DNA of 64,000 nt from contig NC_021677.1 in assembly GCF_000247815.1 (NCBI RefSeq), positions 57,541,769-57,605,768 of the forward strand, given 5' to 3'. Positions within the stretch are counted from its first letter, which is position 1. Every line of letters starts with the position of its first letter. The translations under genes and the position numbers were made by a program. Positions 23,351 to 36,827 of the stretch are shown here, one piece after another. The notes under the pieces are model-generated. The model saw only the letters and a list, made by a program, of their open reading frames with translations, made no database searches and was not told where the DNA came from. Source of the DNA: Ficedula albicollis (Eukaryota > Chordata > Aves > Passeriformes > Muscicapidae).

Positions 23351-25511
23351 ACTACAAGGAATTGTCCTTTCTCTAGGTGCTTTAACTCAAATACAGTATT
23401 TAATACAGCCTGTGTGCCACTGAGATCTATTTACATGTGAGAAACATCCAGACTTAAGCATGTTTAAAATTTCTTTTGCAACAGAGGCTTCTGTGAAGAC
23501 ATCACAATTAGTAGCAAAATTAATTAACAGCCAAGACCATGAGTATCTAATCCTGCCACAGATCTGTGAGAACTGCTGAATTCAGGTTTGGTGGGATGAC
23601 TACCAGAGTGGGATGCCTAAACTTATTAGTATTTTCCTTGCAGAGGTCATAATGTACAGGGGAAAAAAGCAACCCCCAAAAGTACAAGCCTGGCTCCAGG
23701 ACTTCTTCTCCACTGACCCTGCAGTCCTTCCCCTCTCCTGGGCTGGGAAACCACAGGAGAGAAGACAGAAGTTTTTAAGATGCTGCTTATTTTGTTTGAA
23801 ACAGCCTGTGAGCACTGTAGACTCTGATCTTCAGTTTGCATATAAGAATAAATTCAGTAATATTTATTACAGTAATCAACATATGACGGGATGAATGCCT
23901 GGGAGCAAAAATTGGATATAATTCCCATTAGAAATAAGGTACATTATAATGGCAGAGGCCAAAATTAACCATTCAGCAACCTGGCTACACCATGCAAGAC
24001 CACAGCACAGGAAATACTAAAATTAAGATTGGGTTTCCTTCACAAGAGATGACAACTCCTCATTTACTAAAGCATCACAAATATTTTCATACTCATATAT
24101 ACTTTCATATATTTAATATATTTGAGTATATTTTCATATACTTATAAATTTTTCTCCTTTTTTTCTTCCTCAAAATAATTTCCCTGACAAAATGCAAAAT
24201 CTTTCAACTTTATAGCCAGGAGTGTTAACTTTCATTGAATTCTTCTCCCTGCTTTCCCTCCCAGTTAAGAAATTGTCCCTCTTGTTAATTCAGATTAATA
24301 ATTCTCTGAAAGGACCATGCCATCCATATTCCCATAAATTCTTGGGGTTTTTTTTCCTATTTTTTTAGCTTAGGTGTACAATTTATCAATTTTCAGGAAA
24401 AAGCTGCAATAATTTGGTGCATCCTGGAACATGGGAATGACCAGAAACCACTAAAGGATAATATAGAGAACAGTTCTGTCATTCTTAGAATTATGCCTAA
24501 GTACCATGGAAGTTTTTAATTGTGAAAGAACTGTTAAAGAATAAAAAAGTTAAGGAGAAAAAGATCCTGAGGAAGAAAGAGAAGCAATAAGCAATTCACA
24601 GGAGTAGAATGAGGAAATGGCAGAAACTTGCCTGATAAGTTGTGTTTTGTGAGGCATTGAGTGGTTTTATAGTCTCATACATGTGTGTTTGACCATGGTA
24701 TTTTTAGCCCAATTTCCTCATAGGTTAAAAGCTGCAAAGGATTGTTCTGGTTAAGCTGAAAAGAATGGAGAAATGTGTGGCATTTCTAGAGGAGAGGTAT
24801 TCTTCACTTACTGGGAGGGTTTGAGAGTTCTGCTTGCAACATGATTGGCTCTGGTTCATCTCTCTTGTTTATATTTTGAATTTTCAAGTCACATACTGAA
24901 TTATGCCAAGTGACAGAAGGGAAAGTGTCTGTGTGGAGCAGAGTCATGCCCCCACAAGGAATTGGCTTCCTTGGCACATCAGTGTTTTCAGGCACTGGTG
25001 ACCCTCTGAGTGACAAATGGAGGGAGGAATGATGAGCCAGATTTCCAGACAGGCACGCACAATTAAACACATTTGAATGTGCCTTATTTGTGCTCGTAGG
25101 GAGTTATTTGTATTTCTCTTCTCAACAGCTTGAGCCCACTGTTACCTTCTTTAATAGCCCCACAGGGTCACTGCCCTCCTCAAGGGCCTGATGAGCTGGA
25201 CCCTCCTGTCCCCCTCTGGGGCAGTGCTGGAGCCTCTGACTGGGTAGAAGAGATTTTGGGCAGTGTGAGGCACACACAGCAGTCACAGGGGGAGAACCCT
25301 GAGCTGGATGTGGGATAGGCATAGGGTGTGGGATCTGTGTATGGAGCAGGAAGGTGAGAGGCTGAGTGTTCACCAAAGGCTTCTGGCTGAGTGGGTTTTA
25401 GGCTGTGACTCTGATCAGGATTCTCACAGGAAGCTTCTCTCCCACTTAAAATTTGCAAGGCTGTGCACATGGCTCTTTGCTTCTGATTATAGCAAACATC
25501 AATAGAAATGG
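23351..25511. other. Intergenic DNA; no gene seen
   Basis: AT-rich, with a TATA/CATA-rich patch at about 24090-24150. No coding region or named element can be supported. Confidence 0.45.
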
Positions 25512-25800
25512 AATCAATAGAATGGTTTGGGTTGGAATGTAACTGAAATCATCTCATTCCTATCCAATGCCATGGGCAGACACCTTCCACCAGAGCAGGC
25601 TGCTCAAAGCCACATCCAACCTGGCCTTAAACATGGTCAGGGATGGGGCAGCTTCTCTGGGCAACATGTGCCATGGCCCCACTACCCTCACAGCAAAGAT
25701 TTTTTTACCAATATCCAAACTAAGCCATTCCCCCTTATCCTGTCACTCGTGAAGAGTCCCTCTCCATCTTTCTTGTAGGCTCCCTTCAGGTACTTACACT
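25512..25800 (-). mobile_element. CR1 LINE 3' fragment, minus strand
   Basis: It starts AGAATGGTTTGGGTTGGAAT and continues with ATGCCATGGGCAGACACCTT, GGGATGGGGCAGCTTCTCTG and TCTTGTAGGCTCCCTTCAGG. These are the inverted 3' CR1 blocks also seen at 32.5 kb. It lies about 100 bp from a second CR1 piece in the opposite orientation. Confidence 0.93.
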
Positions 25801-25904
25801 TGATTCCAGCTCTCTCGTTGAGGAATAAGTGATTTTGATGCTTTCTTTGACCATGGGTATCATTCATGACAATTTTATTCAAGCCCATTAGTGCCAGAAC
25901 CATA

Positions 25905-26135
25905 AAATTTTTTAGAGGTGGAAAATATTAAGAAAAATTTCTTCACTGAAAGGGTTGACAGCCATTGGAACAGGCTGCCCAGGGAAGTGGTGGAGTCACC
26001 ATCCCTGGAAGTGTTCAAAAAAGGTGTAATGTGGCATTTGGGGACATGGTTTAATGGTGGGCTTGGCAGTGCTGGATTAGTGGTTGGAATCAATGATCTT
26101 AGAGGGCTTTTCCAACCAAAATAATTCTATGACTT
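25905..26135 (+). mobile_element. CR1 LINE 3' fragment, plus strand
   Basis: Sense-strand CR1 3' blocks are present: TTCTTCACTGAAAGGGTTG, CAGGCTGCCCAGGGAAGTGG, GAGTCACCATCCCTGGAAGT, CAGTGCTGGATTAGTGGTTG and TCCAACCAAAATAATTCTAT. It is 5'-truncated at about 230 bp. Confidence 0.93.
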
Positions 26136-27132
26136 TGTCTTTTGCATTGTTTATACTGTTGTCTCTCTTCCCAGATGCACAACCACGTGGTTCACTGCAG
26201 CAGGCAAAATGGTTCACAGATGCTTTTGTTGAGTTTGAAGAAAGTGAAAAAGCCCAAGAGCCACTGCTGTGGTAAAAAACTGTAAGAAAAAGGACAAGAA
26301 ATAGAAACAGCTTTGTGGTTCAAACTTTATTTACAAACACCTTTGAGGGGATTAGTACAACCAGTTGTAAATCTTTCTTCCTGATTAAAGAACCAAATCA
26401 AGAGCAGAAACACTGCAATTTGAAAAATATACTAAATTATTGGCAGAGTTCCATGGCTGCAGGTTATCCACCTGATTTCAGTGTCCATCCTTCTGTGGCT
26501 GGGATACATGATAAAATAAAGCAAATGGAAACTCCTCTCTATATAAAGGGAAATGTTGATAGGTTGCTTCTTTCTGTAATATTGATTTTTCTGAGCATAA
26601 CCTTTTGTAAAAAAAGAATCTCAAGAAAGTCTTTGGCTGACTACCCCAGTCAATGACACTTAGTCCCATTAGTGGGGAAAAAAGTCAGAACCATCTAGGG
26701 AGTGTCTCTTCAAGTACAGAAGCAGCTGTTAAAAGACAGGATCAACAATCTCATCTCTTACTCCAGCTAGTCAGAGGTTTTGACCAACAGTGTAATGGGC
26801 TTAACAGTTAGTGAAAAAACCCCAAGGAGTTGTAAGGGAAATTGGAAGTGTGAATAACTTTGATTTAGGAAATAATGAAGACTGTTTTGGACTGTGACTA
26901 GCCTACTGAATCCTTAATGGAAATACGCACTCCAGAGCCACTGGGAGCTTTCTACATTGGTGTGATGGAGGAAAATATCCCATGGTACACATTAATTGTG
27001 TATTGGGTTTGCATGACCAGAGGGATTCTGGATGATGTAGGATAGTTAATGCTAGCCTAGCTTGCACACAGACATTTTTATAATCAGTGTATTTGGAGGA
27101 GAAACATCAGAAATTTTGTAATTCTTTAGAAT
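26136..27132. other. Intergenic DNA, with a possible short LTR start
   Basis: No gene recognised. At 26998 a TGTATTGGGTTTGCATGACC stretch resembles the first bases of an avian ERVL-type LTR, but the similarity fades after about 20-30 bp, so it is noted without being called. Confidence 0.4.
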
Positions 27133-27194
27133 TACTTCCTGCACTTGATGATCTTGGAGGTATTTTCCAGCCCTAATGATTCTATGATTCTGAA
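27133..27194 (+). mobile_element. Short CR1 3' tail, plus strand
   Basis: About 60 bp, with GATGATCTTGGAGGTATTTTCCAGCC and a terminal TAATGATTCTATGATTCTGA, match the final bases of a CR1 element. Nothing upstream is recognisable. Confidence 0.75.
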
Positions 27195-27589
27195 CAAATA
27201 GCATCATTTTTAGGGCCTCTGAATGCAGCAGAACAGATGTGTAGCCCATTGAAGATCGTCCATGCAAAGAAATCAGTGCACAAGTTGTAGAAGAATGCAG
27301 GTGTTCTTTCAAAAGCCTTCTTTGATGCTAAATATTCCAACATGAGATGGGAAGTGGGCACAAATGGCTGAGACAGAGCCTGTTGCTCAGTGGAGAAAAA
27401 TTTTAAGAAAGAAAAGATGAAGCCCCCTCCTAAACTGCCCTTTCCTCATGACACAACAGACTTAGCAGAGGTTATTTGCCAGGACTTGCAGCCCAAATAA
27501 CTCCTCTGTTGCCTCCTTCTGGGAGAAAAAAAGAGTGATAATGGGTCCCTGAACACACCACACACATGCAGGGCCAGGTTTCAAGCTGA

Positions 27590-27760
27590 GAAAAGTTGCC
27601 CAGAAAAGTTGTGGATGCCCCATCCCTGGTCAGGGCCAGGTGGGATGATCCTTGGAGCAAGCTGGTCTATTGAAAGGTGTCCTGTCCACAGCAGGGGGTG
27701 GAATGAGATGACCTTGGAGGTCTCTTCCAGACCAAACCATTCCACAATTCTGTGATTCCT
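27590..27760 (+). mobile_element. CR1 LINE 3' fragment, plus strand
   Basis: Contains GTGGATGCCCCATCCCTGG, GGTGGAATGAGATGACCTTG, GAGGTCTCTTCCAGACCAAA and a CAATTCTGTGATTCC tail, in CR1 3' order. Diverged and truncated. Confidence 0.88.
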
Positions 27761-30700
27761 GCTAATTCACCTGGACACTGAAGTACCCCTGATTCCAGAC
27801 CTGGGGTTAAGCACAGACATGTCAGGGTAGTGCTGCTGCAGGGAACCAGGGTAAGGACATTTGTCTCTGTCCCCTGAGTGTTACCTGAGGCAGAGAAAAT
27901 ACACATCACCTCCTGCAGATCCTACAAGGATTCTCAGCAGGGACTGGCTCTGAGCATCAAGGAAACCCAGGCATTCCAAAAAAACACCATTTATCTCCAC
28001 AAGGTACTTAATCACAGAGAGAAAAACTAAACACATAGAGATTCTAACAAACACACAATGAACTTTTAAGCTTGGTGTTTAAAGACTTGCACGTGGAAGC
28101 TGTTACCAGTCCACCTGCAACTCTGGCTGGCTCAACCCTGCTGTACATCCATCCCAAAAATCAAGAGGAGCTGAGCAATGGAGAGTCACCATGTAGGACT
28201 GATTTGGGCTAAATAGCTTTGTGGCTGGATGCATGTTCCCACCTTCTGGAAGTATACTGGGTTTGGATTCCAGAAATAAGTCTGCTGCATGGGAAATGTG
28301 ATCCATGCTATTGCACACAGTTTGCCGAAGCAGCAGCCATCTGCTGGGGTTTGGAGAAGGCTGAGGAACACAGGATGTTTGCTTTCATTCAGATGTGCTG
28401 TGGATGTGCCTCGTGTGAGCAGACTTGTCACAATCCTAATAAAACAACTGGGACATCACACTCGAGAGGAAAGCTTGCCTTATGGGGTAAAATTAAACTT
28501 GAGCAAGATAGAAAGCACTACAAATAACACACGCACACATGCATATACATAATCGTTTAAGTAAAGGTCAGCACAAAACAGGCCAGACAGAAATTCCAAG
28601 CAAATGCAGCACTAACTCTGAGACTGAATTAAATACTTTCCGAGGTGTTTTATGGAAACCACTCCCAAGAGAAAAAAAATCCACAAAAGGTTAGATAAGG
28701 AACGGTCCAGTTGCAAAATAAACCTACATGGCAAAATTATGAGATGAGATTAATTCAGATAAAGTCTCCCACGGGGGATTTGGGATTACTGACAGAACTG
28801 AAACGTGGGTGTGGATTCACAGCGCCAATCCAAGACTTCCGAAGACGAGACAGAGGCATTCCCTTATCACTGGCAGTGATCACCCAGGCCACGAGAGACT
28901 CGAGAGGGAGCGGGGCTCAGGTGTCTGCAGCTGCAGGGAAATGTCATCCACAACGAGGGTGACTCCATGCTGCTGTGAACGTGAGCCACAAAGGGGAACC
29001 GCTCCCACGGGAGCGCAGAGGATGCGAGCAGCATTCTGCAAATGCAGCAGGAGAACCAACCCGAGCAGGAACCAACGATGCAGATGGAGATGCTGGCAAA
29101 CAGCATGAGCAGCAGCTAAGGTTGTTTTTGCCAACAAGGGAGAAAGTTAAGTATAGTAAATCAAACAAAATGAAACATGCAGCAACAATGGATGCCCCAC
29201 TTTTCTCTGCAAATGTCTTTTACCCATTTTTCCCCAGGAGGTAATGAGGATTTTTGCAAATCTCTGTCAAAAGCAAACAGCCTTGCTTATATTTCTGTAT
29301 AATGGCTTAAATAAGTGGAGAATATTTCAGGTGGAAAATATTTTTGCAACTAAAATAAAAAATTCTGCAAATGTGGCATTGAGGTTGAAATCCCTGTAGA
29401 TGATCACCAGCAGGACTAATACTGGTATTTTTTGTGAAGAAACCATTTGAATGGGTTGACAGGCACTGTATGAAAGCTTTGGTGAGTATATTTGTCAGAA
29501 TTCTGTCAATTTGTCAAAAGCAAAGCAGTGAGGGAACTGGGGACAAGTTAAATTGCTTACACAGATGTATCAAACCAGTTTGCTGAGTTGCAATGCTACC
29601 AGGAGTTCTGAAAAAAGTCTCCAAAGTGTTGTGTATCAGAATAGTAGTGTGCAACTTCTGTAACATCCCAAAGAGCAATTGCTGGATCATGCTGGGAGAA
29701 GCCTGAGGTGGGTTTCAGTGGGGGTGGAATTACATTTGATGTGATCAGAACAGTTTGAATGTCATGGAATGAAATTCTGGATCAAAACCAGTGTGCTTTG
29801 GAAGAAAGTTTAGCAACTCAGAAAGGATGCTTTATGTAGAAGATGAAAAAAAAAATCTATTTTCACATCTTCCAGGATGTGACTTACATAATATTTTAAG
29901 ATTCTGAATGAAGCTGCAGTGAGTTTTCAAGAAGGAACCCAATATCATAATATGAATTTGACCTAGGTGTAAATCAGAGAAAAGACAAAAAATTACGTTT
30001 TAAAATTGAACTCAAGCAGGCATTGAACAGCATTTCCCTGGAGTATCTCACACTCATGCATCAAGACGGTGATAAAATTTCAAGAACAAAAGACTCTACA
30101 AAGATTATGGAACTAAAAAAATGTCTCAACAGCCTATCATTAAAAGCCAGTAATTGCAAGAAACTAATTATTCTAAAACAAACTTGCTGGAAAGTGCTTG
30201 TCTGAAGGGCTCTCATTAGCCATTTTACTAAAAGCTTTCATTATTAGAATTTCAGTGCCTGGTGTACTTTTGAAGGACTTTAACACAGGAAGTACAGGTG
30301 CACACCTACAGAATTGCAGTTAGAAATGAATCTGCTCCAAGGCAGGAGCTCACCTCACATATTAGAGCTAAACATGACTCAGAAGCACACAAGTCTCTAA
30401 AATATTTCTTTATTTATTTGTATTTGAGCTGAAATGGCTCAAGTGGGAGCTACAATTTCTTTGGATGTACTAAATATAGCTTAAGACAAATTTTCCAGAG
30501 GTGTCCTCTGGTGCTACTTGGTGCCCCAGCAAACTGTGGTTTTAACTTCTCCTTGCTTCTTAAAAAGGAAAATCTCAACTCTGTTTTTGATCAGCTCTCA
30601 CTCAAGTCTTGGCTATTGATTCTTGCTATAAATTCTTCCAGGTCCCACCTGACACTGGATAATGTTGAAAATTCCCTAAGTATGGGGATGGCACAGCATG

Positions 30701-32455
30701 TCAAAGAAGCCACTCAATAATGATAATATGTCAAATATTGTCACATCACAGATTTTATATTGGCTCCAATTCTTCTGTATTTACTGAGTTATCTTACCCT
30801 AAATCTGGTGTCTAGCCTTGTATAGAGCAGACTTTTAAAGCTGATAGTGGTGCATTTTTATTAGTATTTAGATAGGCTTCTCCATGTATTAGTATGTTGT
30901 ATGTGTCATGTACGTTGCAATTAAAGCAGCCCACTGAAATATGAGGATAATTGAATCTCCCCAGTGTCCCCGAGCATCTGGTTTTGAAAATTTTGCTTTA
31001 TTTAACCTGTTCAAACCTTTTGCCTCCTTAACAGGATGAGGAAGCTTGCAATATTCCACCTTGCCAGATAACATAAGAACAAAAAATAGAAAGCAGTTTT
31101 GATAAATAACTCGCTCATTCACCTGTCTTCCTTCCGCTGAAGATCTTGACAAACCTCTGTCAAATTCGGCATGAAGCTTTTTTAACTCTGAGATAAAGAT
31201 CACCAGTGTGTGAATCCTCTCCTTCTGAGGGAATCGTACCAAGCCATCTTATTTCTTGGCTTTTTCTAAATTACACACAGAGTTACAGATAAGGAAGGGT
31301 GCACCATGGATTTGTACAGTGGTATATTTCCTGCTTATTTGCTATTCTTTTCCTAACCTTGGCATCCTCATCTCTTTAGGCCATCAAGTATGGGAGAGGC
31401 TTTAATGCCATTCCTTCTCAGTGTTTCCTAAAAATCAGTCCTATCAGAGCGCTCCTTTAAAGTCAGATATCCTCATCTCTTCAAGTTTTTAAACTTCCAG
31501 TGCTTGCACAGAAGAACACCAGTTTTGTTCTTGTTCCAGTTATCTATTTTTGTGTGGTCTGCTTAGTCATGAGATTATTTAGGTGTTTCTTTGCTATTTT
31601 CCATCTCAATCTAATGAATTTATGCCTTTTTCTAGGATTTATAGCTTTTGGATTTCAACTCCAGTTCCTGTCTCACACGAAGTCCTTTTTTACTGGTCAT
31701 TTATAGGGTGTTTGAAATTCCTGTACAGGGTCATGACAGAACTACATCATCCTAATTCATGTAATTCTCTCAGTGGCAAAATTATCCTATTTGTTTACCT
31801 GACAGTGGATCTTGGAATACTCTAGAAAATACTCCTATTATCTTTATTTTTCTATCCTTCCTATTTTGGCAATATACCTACATATCCATTATTCATCCCT
31901 ACTGCAAAATTTGGAACCCATTAAGACTTGTATTTTAAACTTAAATGCTGATAGACCCCCTTCTTTACAATGAAGAGCTGAGCCCCTGACTACAGAACAC
32001 TTTCATTTGCTGTGACTTGAAAATTTAAAAAGTATCCAATAGGTTAAAGCTGTACCACTAGACAGAGATAAATCAGGTTATAAAAATACAACATGAATAC
32101 TTGCCTGTTCTCTTTTTTACAACAAAGAGAATGAAATATCCCTGTCTCAGCCTACTCCATCCTCAGGGTCTCTGCACTTGTGGAAAAATCTGAGAGTCTT
32201 TTCAATTCTGCTATGGAGAGATGCACCAAGCTTGGGAGGGAGCTGGTGATGCTCAGAGGAGACTGGAAAGTGCTACAGCTCGCACACTTTCTGGGCACCT
32301 TCACCACACATACAAAGAAGTAATTTACTCATTTGTTCTTCCCAGGGTGATGTTGTAAGTAGGAAGCTGGAGGTGCTTACAGGAAAAGGATGGTTTTATG
32401 GCAGTGGTTTGTTGGTTTGTAACACGTTAAATGCAGAAATACCTGAGGAGACAGA
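27761..32455. other. Intergenic DNA, 4.7 kb; no gene supported
   Basis: No named repeat is recognised. Two weak oddities are listed as findings: a CpG-enriched patch at about 28800-29110 and an exon-like open segment on the minus strand at 31123-31224. Otherwise the stretch is AT-rich, with short open frames that match nothing I know. Confidence 0.45.
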
Positions 32456-32780
32456 ACCAAGGAATGGTTTGGGTTGAGAGACCTGAAAGATCATCTCATT
32501 CAACCCAATGCCATGGGCAGGGACAATTCCCACCAGACCAGGTTGCTCCAAAAAGTTGCTCCAAACCCCATCCAAACACTCCCAGGGATGGGGCAGCCAC
32601 AGCTGCTCTGGGCAACCTGTGCCAGCACCCTCACAGTAAAGAACGTTTTTGTAATAATCTAAACCTATTCTCTTTCAGTTTGAAGTTATTCCTCCTTGTT
32701 CTGTCACTGTATGTTCCTCAAAAAAATCCCTCTCCATCCTTCTTGTAGGCTCCCTTCAGGTACTTGAAGGAGACTTGATC
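32456..32780 (-). mobile_element. CR1 LINE 3' fragment, minus strand
   Basis: It reads GGAATGGTTTGGGTTGAGAG, CAATGCCATGGGCAGGGACA, CAGGGATGGGGCAGCCACAG, GGGCAACCTGTGCCAGCACC and CTTGTAGGCTCCCTTCAGGT. It belongs to the same subfamily region as the copy at 25.5 kb. Confidence 0.93.
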
Positions 32781-35700
32781 ACAAAGCAAAGAACACAAGC
32801 CAAGCTCCTTTCACTTGAGACTCAGACATCCCCCAGTGGCACAGGGGACCACACCACACAGGTGGTGGCTGCTTCCACGCAGTTTCAGGTGCCAGAGGCT
32901 GCCCTGTGGGTGCTGCCCTGTGCCTGGGGCAGCACCAGAACCTTCTGAGGCAGTTGTAGGTGACAGTTGGGGCAGGCAGGGACAGTTGGGGAGGGGAGTT
33001 GGCCCAGCAGTGCAGCACAAAGCCCCAGGAAGGTAAGAGGTAAACAGGCAGCGAAGGAAAGAGAACAAAAAAAATTCAGAAAACTTGGCTTAAAGGAGTG
33101 CCCAGGCCTGGAGGCAAGTTAACATGCTGGGGGAGGGGAACAAAGGAGGAACAAACCCAGGAATTGGGGAATAAGTGAGAGCAGTGCTGTGCTGGAGGAG
33201 ACAGCTAGCCAGCTGCCAAGGCCAGCAAGCTCCTGCTTATCTTGCCATGTTGACTACAGAAACAGACTTCAGATGACGCAGTGTCTATAAACAGAGAGGA
33301 AGAATTAGTTCCCATTATGGTAGTTGTGTCTATGACCCTAAAATGCTTACCCCACACCCAGCAGGAATTCATTTCCTGAGGGCCTGACAGTGCCATGGCA
33401 CAGCTGATATGAGGAGGAGCAGGAGGAAGGAGTAACCAGCACTTGCTTGTTATTTGGGAAACTTGGTATGACAACTGAACACTGCCTAAAAGCCACACCA
33501 TTCCTCCCCAAAACCAAAAACATGAATCAGGAGTCAACTACAGTGTAAACAGACTTAAGTAGAATTCTTTCTTGTTACAGGTGAATTGGATTCAAAAGTA
33601 AACAAAAAAGTCTCAGATTGTGCCCTTTCAATCACAGTGATGGATCAGGACAGTTACTTTGATGCAGAGTTCCACAATGTTCATTTTTGTTAAAAGATGT
33701 ATCAGAAAAGCCTTGCTCACATGCTGATTTGCCTCTTCAAACAGCTCTGCTGCTTCCTCCATACCACTTTCTCTGGCTGGTCTTTTTCCTGATGGTTTGA
33801 ATAATTAGTTCTCTGGGGAGATCAAGTCTTTTCTTGCTTCCTAGTATTGGAATAGGGAATATATGGACTAATCCCATGGTACCCTGATAATGTTGCTTTT
33901 GACATATAGGAGATCATTTATGGAGCATTACATGACCCTTCCTGTAGACAAACAGATGTCACATGTGCCAGGTGAAACAAGCTCCAGCTAGATCCATTTA
34001 TGTTTATCACTCAGTACAGCAGGACTTCCACAGTGGTATCTCTGCAGCAATCCTGTTTGATAAGCTGCTCTGCAAAGAGCAGAATGCCAATGTGGATGAA
34101 AGCTCCCGTATTCCTGCCTGGGTGGCCATAACAGATGGTCTATAGTGGAACTCCAGTCACACAAAAAAAAGTGAAGTGCCACAAATCTGAGTCACTGGTA
34201 CACAAATCTCTGTTCTGGAGGGCTCTTGACTGCTGTTCTGACTGTCTGGGTGCTGAGAAGCAGAGCTGAACTGGCGAGGATCTGGCCCTAAAAATTCCTT
34301 TCCACCTATTTTTAAAAAGCCCTTTTGTAGGAGAGTGAGGTAGTTTAAGTTTTAAAAAGAATAGGTTTGTCTTGTACCTTTGATAGCAATGGAAAGACAC
34401 TGATCAAAAGGATTTATTATTGCTTGTAGATCTCCAGGAAGTGCTGCATGTACTGAATGTGCACACATTTTCATATATATGCCCACACACTTGTATGGGA
34501 GATGTTGGTCATGTGAACTTTTATCTGAGGAAATGTAACTTTTATTCTTGTAAATTGGTATTACATGTATTTATACAACCCCATACATAAACATGTACAG
34601 ATACACATCTGCTGTAAAACAGGTGTAAAACACCTGTAGTACTCAGTATTCCATCTCTGCTTGGGATTCATGTAATAATTTTGAAAGTAGCAATTTTTAC
34701 AAAATACAGGCTAAACAGAGAATAGAAGGACAAGTAACAGTACCCCTTTGAAACATCAGCAACCTTATGTTGTGCTCTGAAATCTCATCACAGATGAGGA
34801 CTTCACAGATTAAAGTAGAAAAAAGAAAGCGACCAGGAGATAAATGGGAAGCCTACTGTGTAAAATCTGATGGCCACATGATAAAAAAAAGGTAAGGTTT
34901 CTGTTTATTCCCTGCTAAAGCCTGTATTTTTTCTTGAATTGTTACTGTCCAAACATCACCTGATATAAAACACATCATAATAATGCTTTACACGGCCAAA
35001 ATGGACCAAAGAGACCACATGATGACCATATAAGAAATGAATTAGCTGAATGCATTATTTGCCAGCTTGCTCAGCTGCACTGAAAAACTAATTCTGTAGT
35101 CATTATACAAAGTCAGAATGAAGAGTAAAAAACATCTGTGTGCACTGGACAGTAGACTTGGACAGCACTGTTGATTTTTATCTCTTCTATGGCAGTTATT
35201 TTAATAGATACCCACATCACAGGCTTCAGTTTTAGATTTTTGGTGTTTTACAAAGATGGATTCATCTCATACTCGGAAAACTGAAGTACAATCATGCAAA
35301 ATGCCTTGCTCAGCTGCACCTGAAGTGCCAGTATAGCCATCAGGCTGTGCTAGAACCTCCCTTCTGCAGAGTGTGCTGCCAGTAAATTTATGAGCTGCTC
35401 ATTGCACTGCTCACATGAAAAGCAGCACACAGGACAGTGAACAGAACTGAGGAATTCTGAGCTAACAGAATTAAGCACATGGAACAGCAAAACCTATATA
35501 AATACAAGTTCTGTCCCTCACTAATGGGATGTTACACTGTTTTTAAAATATACCAATATTTTATCTTATATTGGTATAACTCTGACCAACATTCTTTGTC
35601 ACCCACCCTTGTTTGCATTTAGATTATTTTAGCTGGTTTAGTCTAAGCAAATTTAAAGTTTTAAATATCTCCAAATATGTATACAAATCACTCTTCTAAA

Positions 35701-36827
35701 TTTAGAGTTGCACAACCCTTCTGTAACTATGGCACAGTTCAATCTTAGTTTAGCTTTTTTAAATACAATTCTTCCAAGAAGTGCAATCGATTTACAGAGG
35801 ATGACAAATTCTACAGTTCTCTGACTTAACATCACGTGGAATTTCATTTTAAAAGATGTCTTGACTGCTTGATTATAAAATAAAAATGAAGGCACAGCAT
35901 TAGAGCTGTTGCAGGAAATAATTTCTCAAGCAGCATTACTGTCTACTTGAGGGAGAAATATCTGGCTTGGGAGGTCAGCAGAAATGGATGCGAGGGTAAA
36001 ACAGGTCAGCAAGATTGTGAATAGATCAGACTGACTCAAAAGCATTTGTATTGGATGTGAAAACAGGAATGGGGTCTGTGACAGGCAGGACAGCAGATGC
36101 TGGCATTGTTGAGGCCTTAATTTTAGTAAAGTCCAGTCTTGGGTGCTACAGTTAAAAAAAAAAAGATGTGAATGATTTTTGAGACAACACAAGGAGAAGA
36201 CATAAGCATCTTAAGAGATTTAAAACTGTGCCACACCAGGAAGGATTGAAAGGAAGTGAAATTGCTTTGTCTATAGACAAAAAAAAAATAGGGGAGACAT
36301 ATCTTGAGATATAAAGAGGCATTTTGAGAGATGAGAGGCAAAACTGCTCACATCCATTACAGTTATACTTCAGTTACAGCGGTTATGGGTTTTTAAATAG
36401 TGTTCCAGGTTCCTCAAGGAGAGCTGGACCAGGGAACTAACTGAAAATTAACAGTTTTGAAAGTAGTTTGACAACAGCTTAAATGACTTTAAGCCAAGTC
36501 TGACACAGTCTCACTTCCTCCGTTATGCCAAAAGCTGAGTCAGGAAGCTGAGTAGGACAACAACTAGATATCCTTCGCAGGGTTAGTAGTGTTGAGAGGA
36601 TTCAGTACCTGCACAAACAGGAGGGATGTGACTGACCCACCAAAGCAACCAGCTCTCAAAATGCCTTTGAGCTAATTTCCTAAAAAAAAGACTGTATGTC
36701 AAGAGGGATTTGGTCATATCAACACAGGAGAGCTGCTCCTCATAGACGTCAACTTTTTTTCCTGCCAGAAATACAGGTGGAACGGTGGAGCCTGTTTTAA
36801 AACATGACGTTTATATTAACACCATTA
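32781..36827. other. Intergenic DNA, 4 kb; no gene seen
   Basis: A GC-richer patch at about 32815-33060 precedes AT-rich sequence. The open frames are all short and unrecognised. No transposon can be named. Confidence 0.45.

Noticed and set aside
26998..27060. Possible second ERVL-type LTR start (TGTATTGGGTTTGCATG)
   Set aside because: Only about 20-30 bp look similar and the rest does not follow the LTR, so it is too short to call.
28867..29244. Overlapping 75-99-codon frames on both strands in the CpG-enriched patch
   Set aside because: Open frames are expected where GC content rises. There is no domain, splice framework or recognised homologue.
33963..34145. 60-codon frame starting MCQVKQAPARS
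   Set aside because: Short, unrecognised, and overlapped by an equally long antisense frame, so there is no support for coding.
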